Position numbers and translations under genes: made by a program. The notes below the pieces were generated by a model. The model was not told the origin of the DNA, ran no database searches, and saw nothing but the letters and a program-made list of their open reading frames with translations. 64,000 nucleotides of DNA from Epiperipatus broadwayi (taxonomy: Eukaryota > Onychophora > Udeonychophora > Euonychophora > Peripatidae): contig JAQFVV010012529.1 in assembly GCA_028023455.1 (NCBI GenBank), forward strand, positions 2,046,001 to 2,110,000, read 5' to 3'. Position 1 is the first letter of the stretch. Each line of letters starts with the position of its first letter. Shown piece by piece: positions 45,323 to 54,499 of this stretch.

Positions 45323-45446
45323 TTAGAAAGTTTGCCATCAAGCGGTGGTGGCCGAGTGGTTAGCACAGCTGCCTTACAAGCAATTGTCCCGGGGTTCGCT
45401 TCCCGGCTGACGCTTTGACACAATAAAAAAAAAATTAGAAAGTTTG
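45323..45446 (+). mobile_element. tRNA-derived SINE, copy 2, with 12-bp target-site duplication
   Basis: TTAGAAAGTTTG occurs at 45323-45334 and 45435-45446. The insert (100 bp) has A box TGGCCGAGTGG (45349-45359), an anticodon loop CTTACAA (UAC if real), B box GGTTCGCTTCC (45393-45403) and the tail GACGCTTTGACACAATA(A)n. The B box variant and the GC.(A)TGACA tail are shared with copy 1 at 44552, so both belong to one family. The acceptor arms AGCG / CGCT pair, the rest poorly. Confidence 0.88.
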
Positions 45447-45874
45447 TAATCTAATCGGAGATCAAAATGATTTGTAAATTGTCTAATCAGGAGGGGATTA
45501 CGTTTTACTGGAAATATTTTCAACAATTCAAAATACATGTGATGTTTCCGTTTTACTGGAAATATTTTCAACTGATTAGATATTATAATTAAGAAAGAAG
45601 ATAAGAGGATTAACTAATTATAAAAAGAATTTGAAATTAATAATGTGGGTGATCTGCAGGCAATGAGTTTGTCAAAGATATAAAAGCTACAAAATTTCTG
45701 TTGTATTCAGTCTGCTGATTTCAATGAGTTGTGCTGTTAAAAATTGGTTTTCATTTTAGTCTACTATTATTTCAGTTTGCAAAACTCTCTATACAGTAGT
45801 GCCACTCAGTGCAAGCCAGAGTAATCAATGATGCCAGAAGGCTTGTGTATAAAATTTTTATCTAGTGCCTACTC

Positions 45875-45942
45875 ATCCAATATCCCCAGACTAGTTTCTG
45901 GCTTGTCGCCTTCTCAGTGAGGACCCTTGGATCTGAGAGCGC
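45875..45942 (-). ncRNA. Hammerhead-like ribozyme, array unit 1 (core mutated)
   Basis: On the minus strand, helix I arms CTCAGATCCAAG...CTCA and TGGGG..TTGGATGAG, helix II 3' strand GCCA, GAAAC and ACTAGTC are present. The first core half reads CTGAGAA, one base short of CTGANGA, so it is probably dead. Confidence 0.5.
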
Positions 45943-46322
45943 TGCACCTAGATCTTAGGCTCTAATGCAACCCTCCAGCAGCCACCTTTTATCTCTACTT
46001 AACTACAAAACTATGAGAATAGAAAACACAATAATATTTTCAATCTCAGCTCATTAGTTTATGTAGTCATATAGGCCTGATCTCAGTTCAGTACCCATAC
46101 ATTTTGGTGTCTTTGGTTCTTTAATAACCATAGCCACCACTATCCTGCTAGGAAGATTGGTATTAAACAACCATACATGACATGATCACAATTTCTTATG
46201 CTTGCTTATAACTGTTATTAAAACAGGCAAAACTCTCCATAGAGTAGTGCCACTCAATGCAAGCCAGAGTGATCAATGGATGCCAGAAGGCTTGTGCATA
46301 AAATCCCTATCTAGTGCCTATT

Positions 46323-46386
46323 CATCCAATATTCCCAGACTAGTTTCTGGTTTGTGGCCTTCGTCAGTGAGGAGCCTTGAATCTGA
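46323..46386 (-). ncRNA. Hammerhead-like ribozyme, array unit 2 (core intact)
   Basis: On the minus strand: helix I 5' arm TTCAAGG..CTCA, core CTGACGA, helix II AGGCCACAAACCA (two G-C pairs, then C-A), core GAAA, helix III ACTAGT, cleavage base C, then TGGG..TTGGAT. The closing position of helix II is A-A in this family, where G-C is normal, so activity is uncertain. Confidence 0.6.
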
Positions 46387-46701
46387 GAGCACTGCACCTA
46401 GATCTTAGGATGTAATGCAACCCTCCAGCAGCTATCTTTTATTTCTACTTAACTACAAAACTAAGAAAATAAAATTTAAAAACACAATAATATTTTCAAT
46501 CTAAGCTCATTATCTTATATAGTCATATAGGTCTGAACTCAGTTCAGTACCCATACATTTTGGTGTCTTTGTTTCTTTAATAACCATAGCCACCACTATC
46601 CTACTAGGCAGGATTGGTATTAAACCACCAAACATCACATGATCACCATTTCTTATGCTTGCTCATAACTTATTAAAACAGGCAAAACTCTCTATATAGT
46701 A

Positions 46702-47040
46702 GTGCTAATGAGCTTAGATTGAAAATATTGTGTTTTTAATTTTATTTTCATAGTTTTATAGTTAAGTAGAAATAAAAGGTGGCTGCTGGAGGGTTGCATT
46801 AGATTCTAAGATCTAGGTGCAGTGCTCTCAGATCTAAGGCTCTTCACTGAAGAAGGTCATAAGCCAGAAACTAGTCTGGGAATATTGGATGAGTAGGCAC
46901 TAGATAGGGATTTTATGCACGTCTTCTGGCATCCATTGATTACTCTGGCTTGCACTGAGTGGCACTACTGTATGGAGAGTTTTGTCTGTTTTAATAAGTT
47001 ATGAGCAAGCATAAGAAATGGTGATCATGTGATGTTTGAC
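46702..47040 (+). repeat. Inverted third copy of hammerhead repeat family 1
   Basis: At 46701/46702 the array switches abruptly to a plus-oriented copy, in mid-unit on both sides: GTAGTGC then TAATGAGCTTAGATTG. The copy runs through GGTGGCTGCTGGAGGGTTGC, the ribozyme, GCACTGAGTGGCACTACTGT and AGCATAAGAAATGGTGATCA to its end near 47040. Confidence 0.85.
46826..46893 (+). ncRNA. Hammerhead-like ribozyme, family 1, best-paired copy
   Basis: CTGAAGA (46847-46853) and GAAAC (46867-46871) give a complete core, N7 being A. Helix II pairs GGT with GCC around CATAA; the T-G wobble replaces the C-G of other copies, a compensating change. Helix I pairs CTC, ATCTAA and CTTCA with TGGGAA, TTGGAT and GAG around internal loops. 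Helix III is ACTAGT followed by C46876. Confidence 0.65.
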
Positions 47041-48590
47041 GGTTTAATATTAAAAGTAGTGTGCTGTACTCATTCTACTGCCACCTAACTATAATAATCT
47101 TACTGATTCATTCATTGAGAGCAACCAACTCATCCACCAGCAATGTATAGATATTTTTGCAGATACCTTAACATCATCATGCATTGCTAAGCTCACCAAG
47201 GGTGTTCATTCAGTGTTCACCACCCAATTCTTTCACGTTTGACCACCTGCAATTAATAAATATCCTTGACTGCATTTCTGAAATACCTACTTATCATTAT
47301 TACTAAAAAAAGAACCAAGATGCTTGCTGTCCAGAAAGAAGTAACAAACTGTTAAAAGAAGTTAAGAATGCCAACCATGAACTCAATCAACTTTTAGAAG
47401 ACAGGAGTGCATTCCAAGAATGATAATTTAAAGTCTAAACAGATTTTATTCTCTTTCCAAACCTTTATGAAACTAAAAATAATTAAATTCTGATCTTCTA
47501 TTTGTAAATGGATTGATCTATGTTAAATAACTATAATTAGTGTAATTTAGTTTATTTATTTTTGATTATTGTTATGTGTTTGTGTAAATAAACATATTGT
47601 TTTAAGTTGTTAATTTGGCTTAATTCTCTCCATAAAATATTAATTAAGATAAAATTGTGTCATTTATATGTGTGTTTAAAATACATTGTCTAATAGCTTG
47701 AGTCATGTCAGTTTCTTGCTCTTGGTACTAGTCAGGGAATCAAGTCCTTGGGGCATTTTAAAACCTTTGGTTCATACTCCAGTCTTTAGCAGGATGGTGC
47801 CCAAGGATTTAACTTCAATATAAATAAAAGTATTCACATGAGAGATGTTTGCTTCTTGCAGTTATGGAGGCATGCAATTGTCTTGAAAGTTGGCCACGGG
47901 TTGTGTATTTATATACCATCTTGGTCTGATCATTGGTATGGATAATGTGTAAAAATATTAACCATATTGACTCCTCTGCTTATATAATGTTACCTCAAAT
48001 TTATATGTTATTATTATTGTTAAAATTTAAATCATAAATAAAAATAGTAAACCATTATAAATTATTCTCCCATCTTGGGATTAGAACATTTCAGTTATAA
48101 ATGTCAATCTAAATTGGGATATAGCAAGTATCCCATTATAATATATGTCATAGCATTTGCTCTTATCCACATATCTATATCTTCCATGGGGAAGAGGTAC
48201 TTAGGATCTGTAATGGATGCAGGGTCCCCACTATACATTTGTTAAAATTAAGTCTTGTTTTTTTTTTACGATTTCTAAATTATTTTTAACAACTATTTTT
48301 TATACTTTATATATTAAAATACAGTAGAGCCACGAACTATGCTATATTTTTTTACAAGTTCCTCTCACATTTAGTGTATATAGTATAAAATATCTTACAT
48401 TTTATTGATAAATGTTGACAGAATAGAATAGGTACTGTTTATTGAACTGCGACTATATGGTATTTTTTAACATGCAAATATATGACATATTTTTTTTATA
48501 TGTATAGTATACATATATCAAAATTATAATATAAATTAAAAAATATATATTACCAAAATCATTGTTCCTTTATTTTTACTGTAATATCTT
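47041..48590. other. Unclassified DNA with non-AT-biased blocks
   Basis: 47060-47420 and 47690-47960 are more even in composition. The first contains a short open run (KLLKEVKNANHELNQLLED, ending at a stop near 47428) and AATAAA near 47587, so it could be a terminal exon or an old insertion. The sequence reads as fragments in several frames and I cannot name it. Confidence 0.3.
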
Positions 48591-48734
48591 ATATAAATCC
48601 AATTTATCCAAATCACTTTGAACACTTTTTAGCAAAAACAAATAATAATTTATAGTGAATAAGTTTAACAAAATTACAAAGAAGATTAATAAAAAATGCA
48701 AAATAATAATTACTACAAAAATAGTTAATAAAAA

Positions 48735-49095
48735 AAGAGAAAACATTAAATTTAATAGATAATGAATACATAGAATATAGTATTGTTAATAAAGAAATAA
48801 TTAATGGTGTTTATGTGATAAAATGAAAACAATTTTTAGATAGTGGGATTGATAACAAATATGTGGGAGAAATGAAAAATTTTATAAAAACAAGATTAAA
48901 ACAACATATGTCAGATAATAAATCACCGATATATATACATATGAAGGAAACACAAATTTACACAAAGTTCAAAAATGATGCTACATACTGATAATATTAA
49001 AGAAAGGAAAATAAAAGAAGCAATACTAATAAGAAAGATAAAACCGAAATTTAATAGGGATTAGGATGAGATTATTATAGATATAGTTTTTAAAT
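48735..49095 (+). pseudogene. Penelope-like GIY-YIG endonuclease fragment (second family)
   Basis: Frames read IINGVYVIK (GIY), a stop, then NKYVGEMKNFIKTRLKQHM (YIG, Arg, His) and SPIYIHMKET, and after a frameshift ERKIKEAILIRKIKPKFNRD with the catalytic Glu. It differs clearly from the 33131 element (sequence, spacing, Lys-rich composition), so it is another family. One stop and one frameshift in about 110 codons. Confidence 0.75.
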
Positions 49096-49379
49096 GGGAT
49101 ATATAGAGGTAAATATATAAAGAGAAAATAAAAGAATTATGGGTTATAAAAAATGAGTAAGTTACATAGGAGTATAAACATGATTATGTTTATAGATATT
49201 AAATATTAGGAAAAATTTAACAATATTTACATATAAAGCAGTATAATATAAGTTTATAATAGAATTATATAATAATAAAAGTTAAAGTGTATAAATAAAA
49301 ATATATATAAATAAAGATTTCTAGTATTTATAGATATTTAGTTTAAATAATATGTAATAGAGGGAACTAGGGGATAAGT

Positions 49380-50500
49380 AATCGGAAAAATTGTTTGGAT
49401 CAATGGGAGAAAAAATTGATAAATGAAGCAAAGAAAGAAAGGGATTGATAAAGAAATTAACAGTGTTTTCATATAATAAATATGATGTAGCTAGAATTGT
49501 ATGGAAAGGATTTACAGTTGCAGGGTTAACATATGGTAATGATGTGTTATGTGTTAGTAAAGAGGTATTAGATTATTTAGAAAAAGTGCAAAGGGTAAGT
49601 AGAAATACGTGCAAGATGCAGATGTGTGGACAGCAAGGGAGGCAATTCAAGGAGAAATGGGATGGTCAATTTTTTATATGAGAGTTGCAAAAAGTAAAAT
49701 GAAAATGTTTGATAGTTTGCAGTTTATGGATAATAAAAGAATAGCTAAAATAGTTTTTAATTGGGTTACAAGTAAAGGGCAGGCAACAAGATGGGTGAGA
49801 AAGGTAATGTGGTATGCAAAAGATTTGGATAAAGAATTTATATCAATATATTTGTACAAAATTTGGGATGATTGTGTTAGAAGGATTGTTGAGTGTTATA
49901 GTGGTAAGGATTGAGATAAAAGAATAGATGCATTAATAAAGAATAGGGAATTGGAGAGATGGAGAACACATATGAAGAGTAAAAAAAGTTAATATATATA
50001 GAAATAAATGGAACATTGGGTGTGTGTTAATTTATGATAATAGTAAGGAAAGTAGTTTATTGTTTAAGGCTCGAACGGGATCTTTAGCAACAAGAGAATA
50101 TACATGTAAATGGAAAAATATGGGTGATTTAGTCTGCAAATTGTGTAAGGAAGGCAGAAAATATTAGGCATTTGTTAATTGAATGTAAATGCTTGGACAC
50201 AGAAAGGGTACAAATAATGAAGTTATAGAAGAATAAATATGAATAAAGTGATTATACAGAAAGTGGGTTATTGGTTTTTATGCTGGATTTGGGAAAAGAT
50301 AAGGGGGATTTAGATATAAAGGGCATAGAGTTGACAAAGATTATGTTGTGGAAATAAGATGGAGCAGATTATGGGAAAACTTAGGGTGAGGAATGGAAAG
50401 GGAATGTAAAGTGGTTAACAAGTTTCTCTGGGCATAGTTGTTGAGAGATTCTTGACTCTGTTTAAGGAGAAGTCAGAGTGTATCACATCACATAAAGAAG
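49380..50500 (+). pseudogene. LINE ORF2 C-terminal fragment
   Basis: CLDQWEKKLINEAKKERD is followed, one break later, by IVWKGFTVAGLTYGNDVLCV and LDYLEKVQR (49445 on). Then in another frame come TAREAIQGEMGWSIFYMRVA and RVAKSKMKMFDSLQFMDNKR to 49914, and further on LLFKARTGSLATRE and VCKLCKEG..RHLLIEC-like pieces. This series (thumb/connection, then a Cys-His cluster) is the C-terminal half of non-LTR retrotransposon polyproteins. The catalytic RT part is absent, so it is a fragment. Confidence 0.75.
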
Positions 50501-50883
50501 AAAAATGTTTTTTTAAAAGGTTAAATTAAACTGGATAAGTTTAAAAGATTACAATATTTATAGGTTTTAGATATTAAAATAATAATAATAAATATAAAAC
50601 ATTAATTTTAATAGAAGAAAGAGTAAGAAAATAATAGATATTATATGATTTAAAAATTAAAAAGAATATTAATATATGAATTACTGTTGAAATGATAATT
50701 ATATGAATATAACATTATTAAATAATTTATTGAGGTGGAGCTAATATAAACAAAGTTTAAATTTATAAGGAATAGTAGTACACCCAGGTCTCGTTTTATG
50801 CGGATTTATTTAATGTGATTTTGAAGTTATGCGATTCATGATTCTTCTTAATATCTTTGTATAAGGTAAAAATCATTAGGACA

Positions 50884-50985
50884 GAAGTCGAGCTCCGATA
50901 ATGCGCTATTACTTTAAATATTATAAATTTCACACACTCACATCATATTTAAAGTAATAGTGCATTATCGGAGTTCGACTTCCAT
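50884..50985. repeat. Inverted repeat inside the mariner/pogo-like element
   Basis: AGAAGTCGAGCTCCGATAAT...TTTAAATA is followed after about 24 bases by its reverse complement TATTTAAAG...TGCATTATCGGAGTTCGACT. About 38-bp arms with a few mismatches. Confidence 0.8.
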
Positions 50986-51101
50986 CTAATAATTTCAATA
51001 TTTTCAGCACTTTATAATAGTACTGTAATAGATTTTATGTAATAAAGAAGTTCACAATTCACTTAAAATCAGAATTTCCCCATTTTATATACACACATTA
51101 A

Positions 51102-51395
51102 ATTTCACAAGACTATAATGTAAATCTGTTCAAACGTTATAGATGAAAAATACTATGTTGTTGTTTTTGCATTTTAAATCACATTCTATTTTTGCTTTTT
51201 ATAAAAAGAGTACATAATTAATTAATCATTTAGTGCTCGCAAGTAATAAATTTTACAAGATTATAATGTAAATCTGTTCAAATGTTATAGATGCCTATAC
51301 GATGTATGTTGTTGTTTTTGCATTTTAAATCACATTCAATTTTTGCTTTTTATAAAATGAGTATGTAATCAATTAATCATTTAGTGTCCGCAAGT
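51102..51395. repeat. Tandem duplication, unit about 149 bp
   Basis: Two adjacent units share TATAATGTAAATCTGTTCAA, TTGTTGTTTTTGCATTTTAA, ATTTTTGCTTTTTATAAAA and AATTAATCATTTAGTG. They differ at few positions, so the duplication is fairly recent. Confidence 0.85.
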
Positions 51396-51416
51396 TTATT
51401 TTTAAAAGGTGAGTAA

Positions 51417-51611
51417 CAGTGGTGGGCACAATTAAATTTGGCAATTAAAATCTGATTTTTAATTGTAATTAACAATTTAAAAATTATGTAACGAGGTGAT
51501 GTGAAATGATGAAATTTGATTTTTAAATGGAATTGAAAATTAAAAAATTAAAGACAAAAATATGAATTTAATTTTTAATTGTTAGTTTTAATTAAATTTT
51601 GCCCAACAGTG
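51417..51611. mobile_element. hAT-like MITE nested in the mariner/pogo-like element
   Basis: The ends CAGTGGTGGGCACAATT and, inverted, CACTGTTGGGCAAAATTT form short TIRs of hAT type. The flanking 8-mers GTGAGTAA and GTGAGTCG match at 6 of 8, which fits an 8-bp target-site duplication. The body is AT-rich with AATTAAAAT repeats. Confidence 0.7.
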
Positions 51612-52570
51612 GTGAGTCGGTGTCTTTTTATTATCGTAAGTCTAAGTTCTTATTTTTATTTTAAACTTTTAGTTTACTCTAATGGAGAGAAAAATAACAC
51701 CCAAGAAAATGAATTTCTTTGGAAACAAATATTTCAGTTTTAGATCACTTAGCGAAATGGGAAGGATCAATAGTGATTGGAAAACATTTTAGTTGTGTTT
51801 TCTCTTGACTTCGTTTAGGAGAAGCTACAGTACATCACATCATGATGAATCTGATGTCTCAAATAGCGATAATAATTAAAATACCGTACATGTATGAAAA
51901 AAATGTAAATTACGCATAAAAATATATCGTTTTGAAAAAAATAAATCTTGTATCAATTTTTTTCAAATTTCAAATTTTTTATTAGTCATATTTTATTTTA
52001 TTATTTTTTTTTTAATGCGAATTTTAAAGTAATTTTACGTTGTTGCTTTGCTTTTATGCGATTTTTGGAAAATTACAGCACATATCCCCCATTTTTCAAG
52101 GTAAGTTAAGTCTATTTTTATGCGATTTCTTTTGTGCGCATTTTCTGAGGAATCTATCTACCGCATAAAATGAGACCCAAGTGTAATTAGATTATTAAAA
52201 ATAATAAAAATGAATAATATATTTAAATTAATAGTTGTTCTTGAATATGTATGTATATAGTTAGGAATACACATGTATAATATATATTATATATTATATT
52301 TTATATTAACTGGATTATTTTATTTGGATTTAATTATATTTATTTCAGATTTATTAGGTTTTGTTATATACTTTATGTTGTTTTTAGTTTTTTATTGTTT
52401 ACATTTTTTATGATATTATTTATATAGTTATGTATTTTATTTTTTGTACATTATATCATAGTTCTGGAGAAGACTAGGACAGTCAAAACATAGGTGTATG
52501 TGTAAATATGTACAATAAAAGGTTTTTGCTAAAATGTGTTCAAAGTGATTTGGATAAATTAGATTTATAA

Positions 52571-54480
52571 AAAATATATAGTTATTAATAATAAGTTGAG
52601 GGGACATTTTTATATATATTTTATGGAGTGCGTGTTCATTCATGAATTCACTGAAACAATAAGAAAAAAACTATCATATTTTTATTTTTTAAATAAACTA
52701 AATACTGAAATGTCTGACTTTTGTTCTATTAAATATGCTCTGGCCCATATTCTTTTTTTCAGTAACTTTTTTCTCTTTTAGAAACATAATAGACCAGTCA
52801 GTCTCTTTATGAAGAAATTATGATCTTTGTAATTATTTTACTGTTTTAAAATTAGTATTAACTTTTAAGTACATTCTCAAATTTTGTATAACGTTTATTA
52901 GTATTATGTTCAGAAAATATTTTATTGCACAAAAATACTGCCCATCAAATTTTGAAAAGATAATAAAGGAAGAATAAAATATGCACTTTCAATATAAACA
53001 GAAGAACTTTTATTAATATATATATAATTGTGTATAGCACTCTGAGAAATTTATTTACAAATTTATTATTTTTAAAGGTAGTGCTCAAAGAAGGAAAATG
53101 GTCACCAAAAATTATAAAATTTGCAAATTTTAATTGTTTTTTGTTTGTTTCCACTTTTCTTTGGTATAGTTAGATGTAATTTGCAGCTCAATTGTTTATT
53201 ATTAATAGCTCTTTTAAATTGATTATTTCAACAATCCAAACTTTGTTCCAATCAGTTTAAATAAACAATTACTTGTTGTATAGTACTATATTAAATTTGT
53301 GCTTTTAACTTTATTTTTACTATATTAAATTTGTAAAGCAAATAGTTTTTTGTTCAATAAACAATCATATCTTTTTTTTTTTTTTAAATCAGCAGATAGA
53401 TTTTTTTGTCAAGGTCATATATACAAGAAGGTCAAAATGACATCTGTAATTGAGTAATGACTTTAATTCATTGATTTAAAAATTAAGAATAGATCATGTT
53501 TAGTTTTTTTTTTTTTTCACTTGTTAGAAATTATTTCATTATCAATTTAGATCATATGTGAAATAAAAAAAGGAAAAGAAATAATAGTTCTTGGATTCTA
53601 CTTTAAATCGTTAACATTTGATCTTAATACTATAGGTTTTACATCTGATCTAAATTGATAATAAAATAATTTGTAGCAAGTTTGAAGAAAAAAGTACAAA
53701 TTAAAGGCAATTCTTTTTTAATCTTTACATCTTAAAATTAAAGCCATGTAATTACTGAAAATCAAAAGGAAGAACTTTGTGCAATATTAAATTTTTAATA
53801 ATTATTTTAAAAAGTTTAATTATAATATCCTAGATAATTGCATATTTAAAAAGTTGTATTAATCATTAATGTAAATAAATTTATCTTGCTTAATATTTTG
53901 AAGATAAGTCTTTATCAATCTGATATTTATATCTGACAAAAATTTGATAATTTTCCTAATAGTATTTGATAATCAGAACTATGTTAAAATTAAAATTTTA
54001 ATTGCCCCTTTTTATTTACACTTTTAACAAAAATTGATAATTTAAAAATTATTAGAAAATATTAAATGTTCTTAATTATTGTTGAGATAATAATGGAAAT
54101 TAAATTTTTATATCATTAATGAACTAATTCATTTTATCAACTTTAATATATATATATTACTTATCTATCTGCTCAAGTAATTCTGTAACAAAAATTATTA
54201 TTTTTTGAAAGCTGGTCAGAAATTGTGTGTTTACAAAGTAATAAATTGACAATATTTATTTTGAGAACCAAATTGTAAATTTTCTTTCTCTGATATTTTT
54301 TTAATAGCCAGTATATTTATATTCATCCATTTCTATTTTCCAATCTAACAGTATCACAACTTTGATACACTATTATTATTTTTTTATTTTGTCAAATTCC
54401 TTTTTCATAATCTCGTTCTCTTCGTAAAAGGTAAACAAGCAATCAAAAAATTCTACTGCTTTTATATCTCAATATTTTTC
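52571..54480. other. AT-rich DNA, nothing recognised
   Basis: Short open stretches (52596-52781; 52945-53154) are AT-biased and motif-free. 53530-53660 contains an imperfect inverted pair (ATTATCAATTTAGATCA / TGATCTAAATTGATAAT), possibly another small foldback repeat. Confidence 0.45.
53530..53671. repeat. Small inverted repeat
   Basis: ATTATTTCATTATCAATTTA with GATCATATGT at 53530-53560 returns inverted at about 53643-53671 (ACATCTGATC, TAAATTGATAATAAAATAAT). The spacing suggests a MITE of about 140 bp. Confidence 0.55.
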
Positions 54481-54499
54481 AATTTTCCATATAGTTTAG

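Larger units (their letters stand above)
45777..46701 (-). repeat. Head-to-tail array of hammerhead repeat family 1, monomer 449 bp
   Basis: Two consecutive units in minus orientation start at GCAAAACTCT (45779 and 46227), and a third begins at 46681 but is cut at 46701. Predicted cleavage sites in units 1 and 2 are exactly 449 bases apart (45888/45889 and 46337/46338). Units share the ribozyme, CAACCCTCCAGCAGC, TTCAGTACCCATACATTTTG and ATAACCATAGCCACCACTAT. Tandem monomers of a few hundred bases with one type I hammerhead each are the hallmark of animal retrozymes. No open frame is shared, so the element is non-autonomous. Confidence 0.85.
50781..52183. mobile_element. Tc1/mariner- or pogo-like non-autonomous element
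   Basis: TA flanks both ends (50779-50780 and 52184-52185). The TIRs CACCCAGGTCTCGTTTTATG and, inverted, CACTTGGGTCTCATTTTATG (both then CGG) match at 19 of 23 positions. TATGCGATT recurs near both ends (50829, 52053, 52118) as a subterminal repeat. The interior holds a tandem duplication of about 149 bp (51102-51395), an inverted repeat (50884-50985), a nested hAT-like element (51417-51611) and no recognisable transposase. Confidence 0.75.
48591..52570. mobile_element. Composite segment bounded by about 45-bp inverted repeats
   Basis: TATAAATCCAATTTATCCAA...CACTTTTTAGCAAAAAC at the left returns inverted at 52521-52570 with a few differences. The same arm forms the compact palindrome at 8262-8384. 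Inside are a Penelope-like endonuclease fragment, a LINE C-terminal fragment, and a mariner/pogo-like element with a nested hAT-like element. No transposase was found that would explain the outer repeats. Confidence 0.65.

Noticed and set aside
47060-47430. Possible terminal exon (…NELNQLLED-like run and AATAAA downstream)
   Set aside because: The frame is short, the upstream part is full of stops, and no acceptor or homology is convincing.
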